Below, piece after piece: positions 45,690-57,794 of a stretch of 64,000 bases of DNA. The stretch lies in the NCBI GenBank assembly GCA_003255025.1, contig QANY01000156.1, forward strand, positions 1,141,639 to 1,205,638. The letters are read 5' to 3'. A program made the position numbers and the translations under genes. The notes below the pieces were generated by a model. The model was not told the origin of the DNA. It ran no database searches and saw nothing but the letters and a program-made list of their open reading frames with translations. Source of the stretch: Datisca glomerata. Taxonomy: Eukaryota; Streptophyta; Magnoliopsida; Cucurbitales; Datiscaceae. Every line of letters starts with the position of its first letter. Position 1 is the first letter of the stretch.

Positions 45690-46430
45690 TTTAGATATAA
45701 AGTTTGAAGACTAAGAATCATTCACGCCAAGTGAGCAAAGCCAAATAGAGAAAGGTGCGTTCCAAATTTAACTTTCATTAGAAATATGTGTTTACTTTGA
45801 TATTGCTAATACAAAAGTATAAAAGGCCACACACAATCAAAAAGAGCTGCGTAATTAAAAGATGATCTCAAGCCCCTCAAAAGGAGCCAAGGCCACACAC
45901 GACTAAATATGGTCAAACTAGGTAGAAGTTCAGAGCTCGAGTCCCTAAAAAAAGTGGCTTCCGAAGGAGCAGGGGTTTGAGCCAAGTCATGAGCAATGAC
46001 CCCCGAACGATTAGATGGATCAACTGGTATCTCAATCTCAAGACGAGGGTCCGAGAGATTTCATAAAATGAGACAGCTTTCAATTGGAGTTGTCCCCCAT
46101 TGTCAGCCATCACGGTCTCATGATCATCTCCTTCATGTGACGAGGAGTACAAAGGGCTCCAATCGATCTTTCCCTTCATGATATCTTTCTTCATGTCCCT
46201 TTTACAAGCCATGTATCCAACATTATACTTCATCAACACCTCTCGTTGGGCTAAGGCGAGCTCATTTTTTATTACCTCAAGCTCATCTTTCGCAACCATC
46301 TGCGCCTCCCAATGAGCACTCTCTGATGCTTCGGATTGAGTTTTCAACTCATTCTGTTCATGTGTAGTTTGCCTCATCTCCCTCTCCAGTACAAGGAGAT
46401 TAGCCTAAGACATTGTTGCCCTCTCCCTCA
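45690..46430 (-). pseudogene. Antisense ORF of element 2, C-terminal half
   Basis: On the minus strand a 154-codon frame (46,377-45,913) has a Glu/Lys-rich coiled coil (QNELKTQSEASESAHWEAQM, LEVIKNELALAQREVLMKY) followed by YMACKRDMKKDIMKGKIDWS. It is antisense to the pol of element 2, as in element 1. A frameshift after DNGG scrambles the tail. It begins abruptly after the primer signature of LTR C. Confidence 0.7.
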
Positions 46431-46432
46431 AA

Positions 46433-46454
46433 CTTCCCACAGACGATGCCAAAC
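46433..46454 (-). other. Post-LTR primer-site signature of LTR C
   Basis: GTTTGGCATCGTCTGTGGGA on the minus strand, directly next to LTR C, whose end reads GAGCATCTACA. Confidence 0.75.
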
Positions 46455-47111
46455 TGTAGATGCTCAAAATCTACCATCATATTGAATTGCCACGCGTCAT
46501 CAGACCAATTCAATAATCTATAAAGACAATGAAACGATGAATGATTATCTCAATAACGGTATGGTGCCCAGCCTAATACACTCCAACGCTCAAGTCAGTA
46601 AGGTGTATTTGAAATTGTATAATCTAGGGTTGATAGAATACATACCGTCTTTATGAGGGGTCACCATCTATTTATACGAGATGGAGAAGAGCATTTGAAA
46701 AATATTCTCCGAAGATCAATTGCTTTTCAATTATTATCTTATCACTTCAAACAACTTTGAAATTATTTCAGGTTATTGAGATCATGTTTCTATTACGTCG
46801 GAGGGGGTGATCCGTCGAACATGATGTTCCCTCGGTCATCCAAGTGACCTCGGACATGACGAGTCCTTGATCATCTTGGTTACCTCAGATATGATGAGCC
46901 CTCGATCATCTTAGTGACCTCAGACTAGATGAGCCCTCGATCTTGGTGACCTTGGACAAGATGAGCGCTCGGTCATCTTGGTGACCTTGGGCCCTATAAA
47001 GTTGGTCCTTCACCTAAAGCCCTTGAGATGGGGGATTATAAGATATGTGTTGGGCCTTGCCCTAAATCCTCAACTGAAGTAAGCCGTAGACCATGTGTTT
47101 TTTATCCTCTA
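46455..47111 (-). repeat. LTR C
   Basis: About 657 bp, same family as A, B and D. TATAAATAG on the minus strand (46,668-46,676). The 36-bp U3 repeats lie at 46,812-46,990. Confidence 0.8.
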
Positions 47112-47700
47112 TGGACGAAGTCACCATGAATTGGATACATGGCTAGTAAGAGGGACATGACAGATATCATGCAGGGCAAGACCGATTGGAGCCCTTTCTA
47201 CTCCTTGTCAGATGAATGAGATGATCATGAGACCGTGGTGGACGACAATGGGGGGATGACTCTAGTTGAAACCGGTCTCATTTTCAGAAATCTCCCGGAC
47301 GCTCGTCTTGAGAGTGAGATACTAGTTGATCCATCTACTCGCCCTGGGGTTGATGTTCATGACATGGCTAAAACCCATGCTGCTCCAAAAGCCATCTTTT
47401 TTGAAAGACTCGAGCTCTAAACTTTTACTTAGTTTGACCCTATTAAGTCGTGTGTGGTCTTGGCTCCTTCTAAGGGGATTGAGATTAGACCCTTTTAATT
47501 GCGCATCTATTTTTAACCATGTGTGGCCTTCTATACTTTTATATTGGGAATGTCAAAGTAAACACATATTTCTAATGAAAGTTAAATTTGGAACGCACCT
47601 TTTTTCTATTTGGCGTTGGTCACTTGGCGTGAATGATTCTGAGTCATCAAAAATTATATCTAAAGTTTAATTTTGAAGTTCCTCATACATCATTATGAGT
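47112..47700 (+). pseudogene. Antisense ORF, C-terminal piece beside LTR C
   Basis: Reads YMA, then DIMQGKTDWSPFYSLSDE, a stop, and DDHETVVDDNGGMTLVETGL with VDPSTRPGVDVHDMAKTHAA. A shifted frame continues LTLLSRVWSWLLLRGLRLDP. It is parallel to 29,905-30,280 and antisense to the integrase at 48,180. Confidence 0.65.
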
Positions 47701-47759
47701 AGTGGGTCTATCCATCTAGATTTTTCATCAACCCCTAAAAATGTATACATCTGACAAAA

Positions 47760-48020
47760 AAAATTCATAGCTTTGGTTGAGGTCTTTTATCATGTGACTT
47801 TGTTGTTTTAGTCTTTCCCACTATGCAGGGTCTCACTCCAGTTCGTTCGGTATGATAAGATCGTCTCATCTACCTAAGGTCTTTTCGTCTGAGGGCTTTA
47901 CGACCTCGGGTGCCCATGAAATGTTTGCGCGGTCCTTGATTACTTTGAATGATAAGAATGCCTCATTAGTCATGGTCTTGATAGAGGTTTTCCATCTGAG
48001 GGTTCTATGATTCCATTTAC
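47760..48020 (-). repeat. 3'-UTR repeats of element 4 (T block)
   Basis: About two units with CTGAGGGCTTTACGACCTCG. Shorter version of 30,290-30,915. Confidence 0.7.
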
Positions 48021-48169
48021 TTTATGTTTGCCTTAGAACAAGACTTATCATTTGATAAACTATATAATGCTTATCAAAACTCATGTTTGTTACGAATACA
48101 ACTTCTTGAAATAAATTGCTAAAGAAAATTGAAAAAAGCACCTAATAGTTGTAAATCCTCAAGCTAGTA

Positions 48170-49345
48170 GCGTTCCACTCTTGCTTACCATTCTTCCTCC
48201 TTCGTCCTGGAGAACGTATGTCCGTGGTCTGATGATTCTTGTTATGATGTAAGGACCTACCCAATTTCGGCCAAGTTTACCCACTCTAGGCTCTTAGATA
48301 TTCTGATACACTTTTCGAAGCATGTAGTCCCCTGCTGGAAATCTACGGATGTTGACACATTTGTAAAAGTATTAGGATGCTTTCCGCGTGTATGCCTCTA
48401 GCTCGATCAGCGCCAACTCCTTTTTTTCCTCTAAGGCATCATGTGCCTCGGTCATGGCTTTTTCATTGTTATCTATGTCCATGAGTTGTGCCTTTACATT
48501 AGGCATTCCAACCTCAACCGGAATCATGACCTCAGCTCATAGACCATAGAGAAAGGCGTCTCTCCTTGGGAGCCCTCTTCATGGTCCTATACGCCCATAA
48601 CACAGCTAGGAGCTCCTCAACCCATCTTCTCTTAGCTTGATAGAGCCCCTTCTTGAGTGGGCTCAAGATTGTTTTGTTGGAGGCTTCGGCTTGCCCATTC
48701 TCCTGCAGGTGTCTAGGTGCTGAAATGCGATGCTTAATGTCCAACTCCTTGCAAAACACCTTCATGATTCTCCCTACAAACTGAGGCCCGTTGTTTGCAA
48801 TTATGGCCTTAGGTATCCTTAATCTACAAACAATGATCTTCAAGATGAACCCCTTGACCTCCTTTTTTGTAATGTTTGCAAAAGAATCCTCTTCTACCCA
48901 CTTTGAAAACTAATGAGTGACTATGAGTAGAAATCTTTTCTGACCAGGGGCATGTGGCATTGGGCCCACTATGTCCATCCCTCATTGCATGAACGACCAT
49001 GGAACGATTGTGGGGGTTAGATCTTTTAGTGGTTTCTTGGGTATTAGTGCATACCTCTGACACTTGTCACATTTTGCTACATACTCCACCGCTTTAACAT
49101 CCATACTTGGCCAAAAGTATCCCATCGTGCGAGCCATCTTGCTTAATGATCTGCCTCCTGAGTGGTTTCCACATTGTCCTTCGTGTAGTTCGACCATCAC
49201 ATACTGAGCTTTCGTGGGGTGGAGACGTCTTAAATACAGTCCAATGTACGATCTTCTATATAAGACTCCATTCGAGACTGAATACCTTGCAGCTCAGATT
49301 CTCATCTTTCTTGCTTTACCATGGTCTTGTGAAAGTGTGCCCTCT
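48170..49345 (-). pseudogene. Gypsy integrase (element 4)
   Basis: Zinc region HEGQCGNHSGGRSL, CDKCQRYALIPKKP (48,982-49,200). Core end IANNGPQFVGRI and HLQENGQAEASNKT in a 103-residue frame (48,532-48,843), then LLAVLWAYRTMKRAP. The middle, with the first catalytic Asp, is shifted (48,860-48,980). It closely resembles the integrase of element 1. Confidence 0.85.
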
Positions 49346-49803
49346 GATATATAACTAATGAGGGGGTCCATCCAACTCGGCTCAGTCGTCTAATGTACCC
49401 TTGGATGAGGGTCTACACTGTTGACGATTGCCACTGATCGATCTACGATCGATTCTAGAAGGAACCCAACCTCGAAAGTTCTCTTTATATCAGTATCAAC
49501 GATCAAGGCTAAGGTAGCTAGAGCGTCTGTGTGGCCATTCTTCATTCTAGGTAGTTGCTTTATGGAGCACTCCTCAAACTTGGTCTTCAATTCCATTACT
49601 TTACTCTGATGTGCCCCCATCCTCGTATCTTTAGTCTGAAAATCATTGTTGACTTGATTGACTATCAACTGAGAGTCACTGAATACCCCTAGTCGCTCTG
49701 ACCTTAAGTCCTTGGGTAGTTTCATTCATGGGAGTAAAGCTTCATATATAGCCTCATTGTTTGCAGCCCTGAACCCAAAGCATAGAGCTCTTTCAATTAT
49801 GGT
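49346..49803 (-). pseudogene. Second RNase H domain, partial (element 4)
   Basis: A 111-residue frame includes LGVFSDSQLIVNQVNNDFQT, MELKTKFEECSIKQLPRMKN and HTDALATLALIVDTD. Further right, ALCFGFRAANNE is read before the junction at 49,803. The RT that should follow is absent. Confidence 0.85.
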
Positions 49804-50210
49804 CTATGGAGTTGAGGTCGTGATTTCAGTTGAGGTTGGAATGCCTAATGTAAGGGCATAACTCACGGACACATATAACAATGAAGAAGCCATGACCCAC
49901 GCAGTGGATGCCTTGGAGGAAAAAAGGAGTTGGCGATTATCAAGCTAGAGGCATGCACGCGTAAAACATCTCGATACTTTAACAAATGTGTCAACATATG
50001 CAGATTTGTAGTAGAGGACAACGCGCTTCGAAACGTATATCAGAATATCTAAGAGCCTGGAGTGGGTAAACTTGGCCCAAATTAGGAAGGTCCTTACATC
50101 ATAACAGGAATCATCAGACTAGGGACATACGTTCTCCAGTACCAAGAAGTAAGAACGGTCAGTAAGAGTTGGAACGCTACTAACTTGAGGATTTATGACC
50201 ATTAGGTGCT
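49804..50210 (+). pseudogene. Gypsy integrase C-terminus, plus strand
   Basis: MVYGVEVVISVEVGMPNVRA, then LTDTYNNEEAMTHAVDALEE, ARKTSRYFNKCVNICRFVVE and KSWNATNLRIYDH at the end. This is the same C-terminus as 31,070-31,480 but on the opposite strand to its left neighbour. The short tail continues to 50,345 with no further domain. Confidence 0.8.
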
Positions 50211-50488
50211 TTATCCTCGGCCTTATCCACAGGCCTCGCCTCCTCATGAAGATCACAGTGCTCATCACGACCCATTTTACAGATTTGAGTCCAGTAAGTT
50301 TTCGTCAGAGTCAAATAATTATGGCGGAGCAGATGCACAATATCAGTATAATATTTAAGGGAGGATTTATTTACGCATAATTATTATTAATGTAATTAAT
50401 TTACATATTATTTATTTTTACTTAATGTGATTAAATTGTAAAACTCTCCTTAATTAATTTACACTATTTAATGTGCTCTCAATTTCAA
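50211..50488. other. AT-rich end of pol, non-coding
   Basis: No motif recognised. Confidence 0.4.
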
Positions 50489-50946
50489 GAGAACAATGTA
50501 ATTATTTGTATCAATATTATTTAATATCTTGGGCATGAGCGAGCTTCAGGATTGGGACGCAGTCCATACAACTCCATTCAGGATTATTTCAAAACCAAGG
50601 ATCACGTCGATGATCTCTATTAACATTTTGATAAAAATAATACAATTAATATTATTTGGCATCTTGGACAAGAACAAGTTTCAAGATTCAGACACAGACC
50701 ACATAGCTCGGATCTACATTTTTTCAAAATTTTTATATTGTCTCAAAATCATGAGTCACATCGATGATCTCCATTAAAATTTTATGGAGAACAATGTAAT
50801 TATTTGCATCAATACTATTTAATATATTGGGCATGAACGAGCTTCAGGATCAGGACGCGGACCACACGGCTCAGATATGTATTATCTTGAATTTTTTATA
50901 TTCTCTCAAAATCAAGAGTCACATTGATGATCTCCATTAAAACTTT
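50489..50946. repeat. Three-copy 143-160-bp tandem repeat
   Basis: Units start at about 50,489, 50,632 and 50,787. Shared words are GAGAACAATGTAATTATTTG, GAGCTTCAGGAT and TCACATCGATGATCTCCATT. Unrelated to the other tandem arrays of the window. Confidence 0.85.
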
Positions 50947-51199
50947 CAGGTATGTTATTTATTTTGTATGCTCAAGTTTATTGTTCTTTGAATATTTTTA
51001 GAGCACTTTAACTCACTATGATATTAAGCATAAGCTTATTACAAGCAACGAGATCTTAGGACATAATATAAAATCTCACATTATCTAAATTATATCATCA
51101 TGATACCTCAACATGAGGCCTATAAATCATTTGGGCCCACTTGATAATGGATAATAAACTACAAATAAAAGTATGATGCAAATCCCCTAGGAATATATA
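50947..51199. other. No gene seen
   Basis: AT-rich DNA between two repeat blocks. Confidence 0.4.
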
Positions 51200-51654
51200 A
51201 ATGCAGTTAAAACAGGAAAAATGCTCTCACGAGAGAGCAAGTATTATTGCAAAGACATAAGACCTTAACAAAGGATCATGGAAGTATCTCATGTCACTCG
51301 AGCACATGAGATGATCGGACGAAAGACCTTAACCAAGGCGACGGCCTCACGAGGCCTCTTGATCCCTAAGAATGATCCAGAAAAAGATCTTACGTAGGGC
51401 AAAATGACCTAATTAGGCATCCTTATTACATAAGATGATCTAGAAAAAGACCCTACATAAGGAAAAGGATCATGAAAGTATCCCATGGCACCTGAGGTAA
51501 AAGAATCCTCAAATGAAAGACCTTACCCAGGGCGACGACCGAACGAGGAATCCTTATCACATAAGATGATCTGGAAAAAAATCCAACATAAGGACCACTA
51601 TAACATTCTATGGTACTTGAAGTCACAAGATGACTACGACGGTCACACAAATGA
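51200..51654 (+). repeat. T block 1
   Basis: AAAGACCTTACCCAGGGCGA and AAGATGATCTGGAAAAA-type units, similar to the gypsy 3'-UTR repeats, about four copies. Confidence 0.65.
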
Positions 51655-51910
51655 TAATGATACCCCTAAGTTACACAAATGATAATGATAGCTCCAAGTC
51701 ACATAAATGGCTAAGTACCCCAAGTCACACAGATGACTAAGTACCCCCAATCACATAGATAACTAAGTACCCTAAGTTACCCAGATGACAATATTACTCT
51801 GTGTCACACAGATGGTTAAGATACCTGAAATTACCAAGATAACTACGGTACCCAAAATCACAATTATGACAAGGACAGTCTAAGTCACATTGATGACTAC
51901 GACACCAAGA
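51655..51910. repeat. Minisatellite M1
   Basis: About nine degenerate units of roughly 27 bp around AAGTCACACAGATGACTAAG. The match to 58,130-58,450 is clear. Confidence 0.8.
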
Positions 51911-51989
51911 TTAGAATCTCATAAACTTTAAAGGATCTTGGTACTTTACTAAAGATGACTCCAAAGGATCTCACAGTTAAGAATTAGTC

Positions 51990-53470
51990 AAAAGTACTTT
52001 GAATATATAAGGAAAATAAGGCTCCAAAACCTACCGCTAGAAAGAGAAAACATTGATGAATTGCATGCGCAAGCACATAAATAAAGATAGCTGCAACGAC
52101 AAGCTCAGCAGAACAAGAAATTCATTTCAAATAAAGAACATCAACAAGACCAAATATACCATTCGACTGGATACATTTTGGTCGATATTCTGAGGGCATA
52201 GAAGCTAAGGACCTTCAGCAACTTAAGAATATTGTCAAACTCAGAGCATGATGATGGAGGCATCCCTCTATAGATACTCAAAAGTCATTTGTTCTCAAAG
52301 AGAACAACCGATCGATTTTATGTAAGGCTAGCTCAAAGACATTCGTTGTGCCAAGCTATGCTACAAAATTGCTATAAATTTCAGACAAAGCAACGGACGA
52401 CTTAGACAGTCGAATCATTACATGACTTGGAAAGACCAATAAACTCAGACATTGAGTTATGAGAAAGAATCAACAACCATATAAAAACCTTTGGTTCCCA
52501 GCCACGGCTCAATTTCTGAAAATGTAACTCTAGATGGAAAGAAGAACCCTCGGGAAGCACGCCATTGAGTGAAATAACTCCATCATCCGTCGTGAGACAT
52601 GAGATGCCAAAGTAATGTACTTGATATATGGTCAAGCATGGATCAACATGAGAATGCAACGTAATATTTTAAAAAAAATCATATCCTTAAGAAGACCCAA
52701 TAACGTCACAATGTCAAGTCGACCTCAAAGTAAAGTAATCCTAACGGACTGGCCGTTTTATTGCCTACATCAGGTCAAAGGAATTCAATCCCAACACCAA
52801 GTCCTCGCCATATGTTCAGGCGGAAGTGTAAATTTTTTATTATTATGACCACTGATCTAATTCAAGTAGCCTATCTGCCAGATGAAAATCATAGGGACTC
52901 GATCCCGATAATAACTCAGAGTATTTCGCACATACCTGAACCACAGAGCTTCAGGTCCCAACATGATCACGCACATCATTACATGAAGAAGTCTGAGATT
53001 AATTAAGATGATGACATTTACCAAGAGTCAATTGACAAATATGAAGAAAGCTTGTGTCAGTCACAAGATGCTCTGAGACGCCATCATGAATCAACAACAA
53101 ATATTTAGATATTTGGACACAAACTCTATTGTTTAATGATCTCAACGCCAATGTATGCTTAACACTCGATTAAGTGCAAAGACAAAGCCTTGGGTAAAAG
53201 CCCATGGCTCCCTCTAAAAAATACTTTCCGACTCTATCGCTATGCTCCAGACCCTAGAAGTGGGCAAACTATAGGGCAGAAAAAACACTCGGGCTAAAAC
53301 TCACTCAATATTATTTTGAACAAAGCCCAATGCTCTCATTTCTCGGGTAGGGCTCATATTAAGTACAAACTGAGGACTCCTTTGTGACCAAAATCATCAT
53401 GATGACTGAGGCACCTTCCATGACCAGATCGATGGACACGAACCTACCTATACTTACACTACCGATGTCA
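51990..53470 (+). repeat. P block 1, LTR-like
   Basis: Long repeat shared with 56,946-57,790, 58,560-59,760 and 28,840-29,236. It contains TATAAAT (52,373-52,379) after a CGTTGTGCCAAGC box. I infer it is part of the LTR of the gypsy family whose primer site lies at 53,976. Confidence 0.6.
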
Positions 53471-53974
53471 CACGGATGACGAGGTAATCTCATACCTAGC
53501 ATCATGGCTACTCGAGATAGCCGATATCATTTTCTTGTCATGATAAAATATAATAATCAGTCATACATGGAAATGATATGAACTCATCAAATCTATTAGG
53601 GAATCTCAATGGTTGTTAAAGAAAATAAGATGATAGCCAAAATATCCTGATTAGAGAATATTCTCCATGAATATCTTCATTCCTTATTAAAATAAGGAAT
53701 AAGATACATTGAATCTGGATGTTTGATTGATACAAAAAATCATTATAAATATATGATGATCTTCATTAAATAATAAGCAATTATGCGTAATATTACTTTT
53801 CTCTAAACACTCAACTGACTTGATAGTCAAAGTGCATTAGGTGGGGCACCACTCCGGTGCCCTGCCTACTGCTTTCATGATCTTTCTTGATTTTTGTGGA
53901 CTCCTAGATGAATCACCGAGTGACACGTGGTGGTCTCCATGATAGTCGATGCTGGCATATTTTTCATATCAACA
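53471..53974 (+). repeat. LTR 3' part of element 3
   Basis: Ends ATATCAACA directly before the primer signature. A TATAAATAT box lies near 53,754. The left limit is not defined. Confidence 0.5.
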
Positions 53975-53975
53975 G

Positions 53976-53997
53976 TTTGGCGTCGTCTGTGGTAAAC
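53976..53997 (+). other. Post-LTR primer-site signature of element 3
   Basis: TTTGGCGTCGTCTGTGGTAA. The leader ACGTAGATCTCTCA follows, as on the minus strand near 38,320. Confidence 0.75.
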
Positions 53998-54061
53998 GTA
54001 GATCTCTCATTTTTCAAAATCGATCACACAAAAAGTAATCCAGCGCAACGATCGTTAGAAA

Positions 54062-54630
54062 AATGGTAAAACAATCCATGTTTCTGATAGAAAATAACGA
54101 GGAATATGAAGGAGAATGTTTGGGATCGGTGGAAAAATATGTTTCAGTGAGTCACGAAGCTGCCACCCTTTATCAACGCGAAAAATAGAGCAACATCAGA
54201 ATCCACCATTATAGAAGCTGGCGAGCCAAGAGCAGCTATGAAGCATGCCAGTAAGAACCATCTCAGGGCATCTTCCAAGTCACCGACGTCCTTCATCGCC
54301 GAACTACTCACCCAAGACATCGTCAGACCTTTTTCAGATCGCGAAAATATCCTCCATTGCCGAACAAAAAAGCTCAGATCTACTTTGAATAGAGAAGTTT
54401 CAGACTTTAAGACAACCATAAAATGTTTCAGAAGAGGACTTCTGGCATTTGCGGACAATTTTCATTCAAAAAATATCATCAGCGAAGGTTGAACTCGCGC
54501 CCACGCGCCTCCGCCTATGGGTGCTTCATCCTTATCAGGTTTTTCAGTCGTTGGGTTGGAATTTCAACGAATCTAGACAAAAATTGAATGCATTTTTCAC
54601 GTCATGAATTGGTAATACATAGAGTCTGTG
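54062..54630 (+). pseudogene. Possible gag N-terminus of element 3
   Basis: ATG at 54,064 opens MVKQSMFLIENNEEYEGECL and a frame to a TAG at 54,187. The next part is open in another frame (54,238-54,492; KHASKNHLRASSKSPTSFIA). The text differs from the gag of elements 1 and 2, and no domain is recognised. It ends at an abrupt join to element 2-type gag near 54,630. Confidence 0.4.
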
Positions 54631-55345
54631 TCTGGGAGCATGCATTACAAAGGAAAAGCTAGTGGGAATGTTATACCTACAATTTTCCATAAGTCTGAAA
54701 TAAGATGCCATCACATGGTTTGGGAGCCTAGAACCACGTTCCATACCCTCATTCTTTCACTTGACAATACTATTCATAGAGTAGTTTGAGAGTAGAAAGG
54801 AATGATTAAAAAAGCACATGACCTTTTTACCGTAGTCTTGAAGAAGGATGAGCCCATGTGGGTATACATCCAGAGGTTCAACAGTGAGAAAATTGGCATT
54901 ATCATATGCTATGAGGTTGTGGCCACGGCCGCGTTCAGAAATGGTTTGGTGAAGGCATTGATGTGTTCAAAAATATTTACTCGAAAAAAGACCCAAAATC
55001 CAGTCAGAATGTCTTAGCAAAGCCAACGAATTCGTCTTGTTGGATGAAAAGATGGCAAAGAAGTGGGGCAAGAGAAGTACATGGGAGAGCCCCATTATGT
55101 CAAAAGGGAACACAAAGATCGAATAGAAAGGTCAGATCGAAGAACAAACAGAAAATGGTCGTGGGAGAGGGTCAGAGTCACGGATAGGTTAGAACCAAGA
55201 GTCATCCCCCTAATCAACCTTACTCCATTGAAAGTGAGTCTGAAAGAACTAGTTCACCAAGTCTAAGGCAAGGAACTCCTCTCTCAACCTTCAACATTGA
55301 GAACAAAGATGGGTAGAAGGAAGAATCATAATCAATACTATGATT
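54631..55345 (+). pseudogene. Gypsy gag middle part (element 3)
   Basis: MIKKAHDLFTVVLKKDEPMW, YIQRFNSEKIGIIICYEVVA and RNGLVKALMCSKIF (54,802-55,017) match the gag of element 2. The following basic linker is shifted. Protease is missing: reading passes to RT near 55,350. Confidence 0.75.
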
Positions 55346-56090
55346 TCCATAGGCATGGCCAAAATTGATCCATCTATGAATTCACATAAATTGGGGGTAG
55401 ATCCGAATCACAAGCCATTCATACAGAAGCGGAGAAAGTTCACCTCAGACAGGAACAAATTCAAGAACGAGGAGGTTTTATCAGGGAGGTACACTACCCA
55501 GATTGGCTGGCCAATGTGGTGGTGGTCAATAAAAAGAATGGAAACTAGAGGGTCTGTATAGACTTCACTGACCTAAACAAAGCATGCCCAAAGGAAAGCT
55601 TCCCTATATTAAAAATCGATCAGCTGGTGGATGCGACAGTGGGACATGAGAGGCTTAGCCTTATGGATGCATTTTTCGTGTACAACCAGATACTCATGCA
55701 CCCATTGGGTCAAGAAAAGACGTCATTTGTGACTGAGAGGGGAACTTATTGTTATAAAGTCATGGCGTTTGGATTAAAGATTGCAGGATCCACCTATCAA
55801 CGCTTAGTCAACAAGATGTTTCGAGAATACTTGGGGAAGACGATGGAAGTATAGATTGAAGATATGATGGTAAAGTATGTGTTCGCGCAGGATCATGTGT
55901 CAGATCTGGGGAAGGCATTTGAAGTACTTAACAAATACTGTGTTCAGCTTAACCCATCAAAATGTTCTTTCGGTGTGTCATTAGGGACCTGTTTAGGGGA
56001 TCTTGTCACAAACTGTGGGATTGAGGTGAATCCTGATTAGATCAGCATAGTGTTAGAGATGACCGCGCCCAAGATGATCAATGAGGTGCA
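55346..56090 (+). pseudogene. Gypsy reverse transcriptase (element 3)
   Basis: SHKLGVDPNHKPFIQKRRKF, then GGYTTQIGWPMWWWS in a shifted frame, LNKACPKESFPILKIDQL, and a 75-residue frame MDATVGHERLSLMDAFFVYN with MHPLGQEKTSFVTERGTYCY, KVMAFGLKIAGSTYQRL. The YxDD site reads with a stop and Glu instead of the first Asp (about 55,850-55,870). Inactive. Confidence 0.85.
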
Positions 56091-56945
56091 AAAGTTGAAC
56101 GAGAGGTTGGCAGCCCCTAGTAGGTTTATATCTAGATCCTCAGACAAGTGTCTTCCTTTCTTCAACATCTTGAAGAATAGAAAGCACCTTGGATGGGATG
56201 AAAGGTGCGAAAGGGCATTCGATGATCTTTTAAAAGTTATCTTATGTCCGCACCCCTTCTATCAAAACCTCAGGAAAGGAAATACTACATTTGTACCTCG
56301 CTTTATGATCTTAAAAGCTTAGGAACTACTTTCAAAGTCATACCATCACAGAGGACCTCACACCGACTCATATTTGTTTTGCACAAATTGGAGATGTCTG
56401 GGAGACTAATGAAATGGGCTGTGTAGAGTTAGGAGAGTTTGACATCAGATACGAACCTCGAACCACCATCAAGGCTCAAGCACTTGATTATTTTTGGTAG
56501 AAATGATGTCATTTTCAAGAGGGTGATGAGTCAAGACTATATAGAAGAAGTCACTAGAGATGACGCAACACCCGAAGAGATAAGAGAGAAACCCTAGGAC
56601 ATGGAATGGGCATTTTATGTTGATGGGTCAACAAATGCACACGGATGCGGAGTCGGGTTAATATTTAAAACGCCAGATCAGACCATAATTGGAAGAGCTC
56701 TATGCTTTGGGTTCAGGGCCTCAAACAATGAGGCTAAATATGAAGCTTTACTCACAGGAATGAAACTAGCCAAGGATTTGGGGGCAGAGCGGGTAAGGGT
56801 ATTCAGTGACACTCAGTTGATAGTCAATCAAGTCATATGTGATTTTTAGACTAAAGATACGAGGGTGGGGCATATCAGAGCAAAGTAATGGAATTGAAGA
56901 TCAAGTTTAAGGAGTGCTCCGTAGAGCAGCTACTTAGATACTTAA
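56091..56945 (+). pseudogene. Gypsy RNase H domains (element 3)
   Basis: SDKCLPFFNILKNRKHLGWD and CERAFDDLL in one frame; VPSQRTSHRLIFVLHKLEM in another; then MEWAFYVDGSTNAHGCGVGL, RALCFGFRASNNEAKYEALL and RVRVFSDTQLIVNQVICDF (56,601-56,849), a well kept second RNase H with its acidic residues. The gene stops abruptly at 56,945, replaced by P block 2. Integrase is missing. Confidence 0.85.
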
Positions 56946-57794
56946 AATTCATTTGTTCTCCAAGAGAAGAACCACTGAATTTTCTTTAAGGCTGGCTCAA
57001 AGACACTCGTTGTGCCAAGCTACGCTACAAAATCAATATAAATTTCAGACAAAGCAATGGATGACTTAGATAGTCGAATCACTACGTGACTTGGATAGAC
57101 CAATAAACTCAAACATTGAGTTATGAAAAGGAATCAGCAACCAAAGCATCAAAACCTTCATTTCCCAGCCACGGCTTAGTTTCTGAAAATTTAACTCTAG
57201 ATGGCAAGAAGAACCCTCGGGAAGCACGCCACTTGAGTGTAATAACTCCACCATTCGCCATGAGATATGAGATGCCAAAGTAATGTGCCGGATACATGGT
57301 CAAGTATGGATCAACATGAGAATGAAACGCAGGATTTCAAAAAAAAATCCTACCCTTAAAAAGATTCTATAACGTCAGAACGTCAAGTCAACCTCATAGT
57401 GAAATAATCCCAATAGAATGACGTCTTGCTACCTGCCCAGATCAAAGAAATTCAATCTCAACTCCAATCCTCACCATACGCTTGGATGAAGGTGTAAAAG
57501 TTTTGTTGTTATGACCACCAATCTAACTCAAGTCGCCTGATTGTCAGTTGAAAATCATAGGGACTTGATCTTGATTATTACTCAGAGCAACTCCCACAAA
57601 CCTAAACCATAGAGCTTCAGATCCTAACATGATCACACACATCATTAATTAAGATGACGACATTTTTACCAAGAGTCAATTGACAAACATGAAGAAAGCT
57701 CGTCTCAATCAAAGATGCTATGAGACGCCATCATGAACCAGCAACAAATACTTAGATATTTAGACATAAACTCTATTGTTTGACGATCTCAAAG
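56946..57794 (+). repeat. P block 2
   Basis: Matches 52,270-53,145 including TATAAAT (57,037-57,043). It starts within the RNase H gene of element 3 and ends at TTTGACGATCTCAAAGCC, where T block 2 begins. Confidence 0.75.

Larger units (their letters stand above)
39798..46430 (+). mobile_element. Tat-like gypsy element 2, plus strand, interrupted
   Basis: Contains gag, protease, part of RT, RNase H, 3'-UTR repeats and an antisense ORF. Its RNase H gene is split by the GA array at 42,481-44,889. It has no LTR of its own orientation: the left side is fused to an antisense ORF and the right side to LTR C. Confidence 0.65.
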
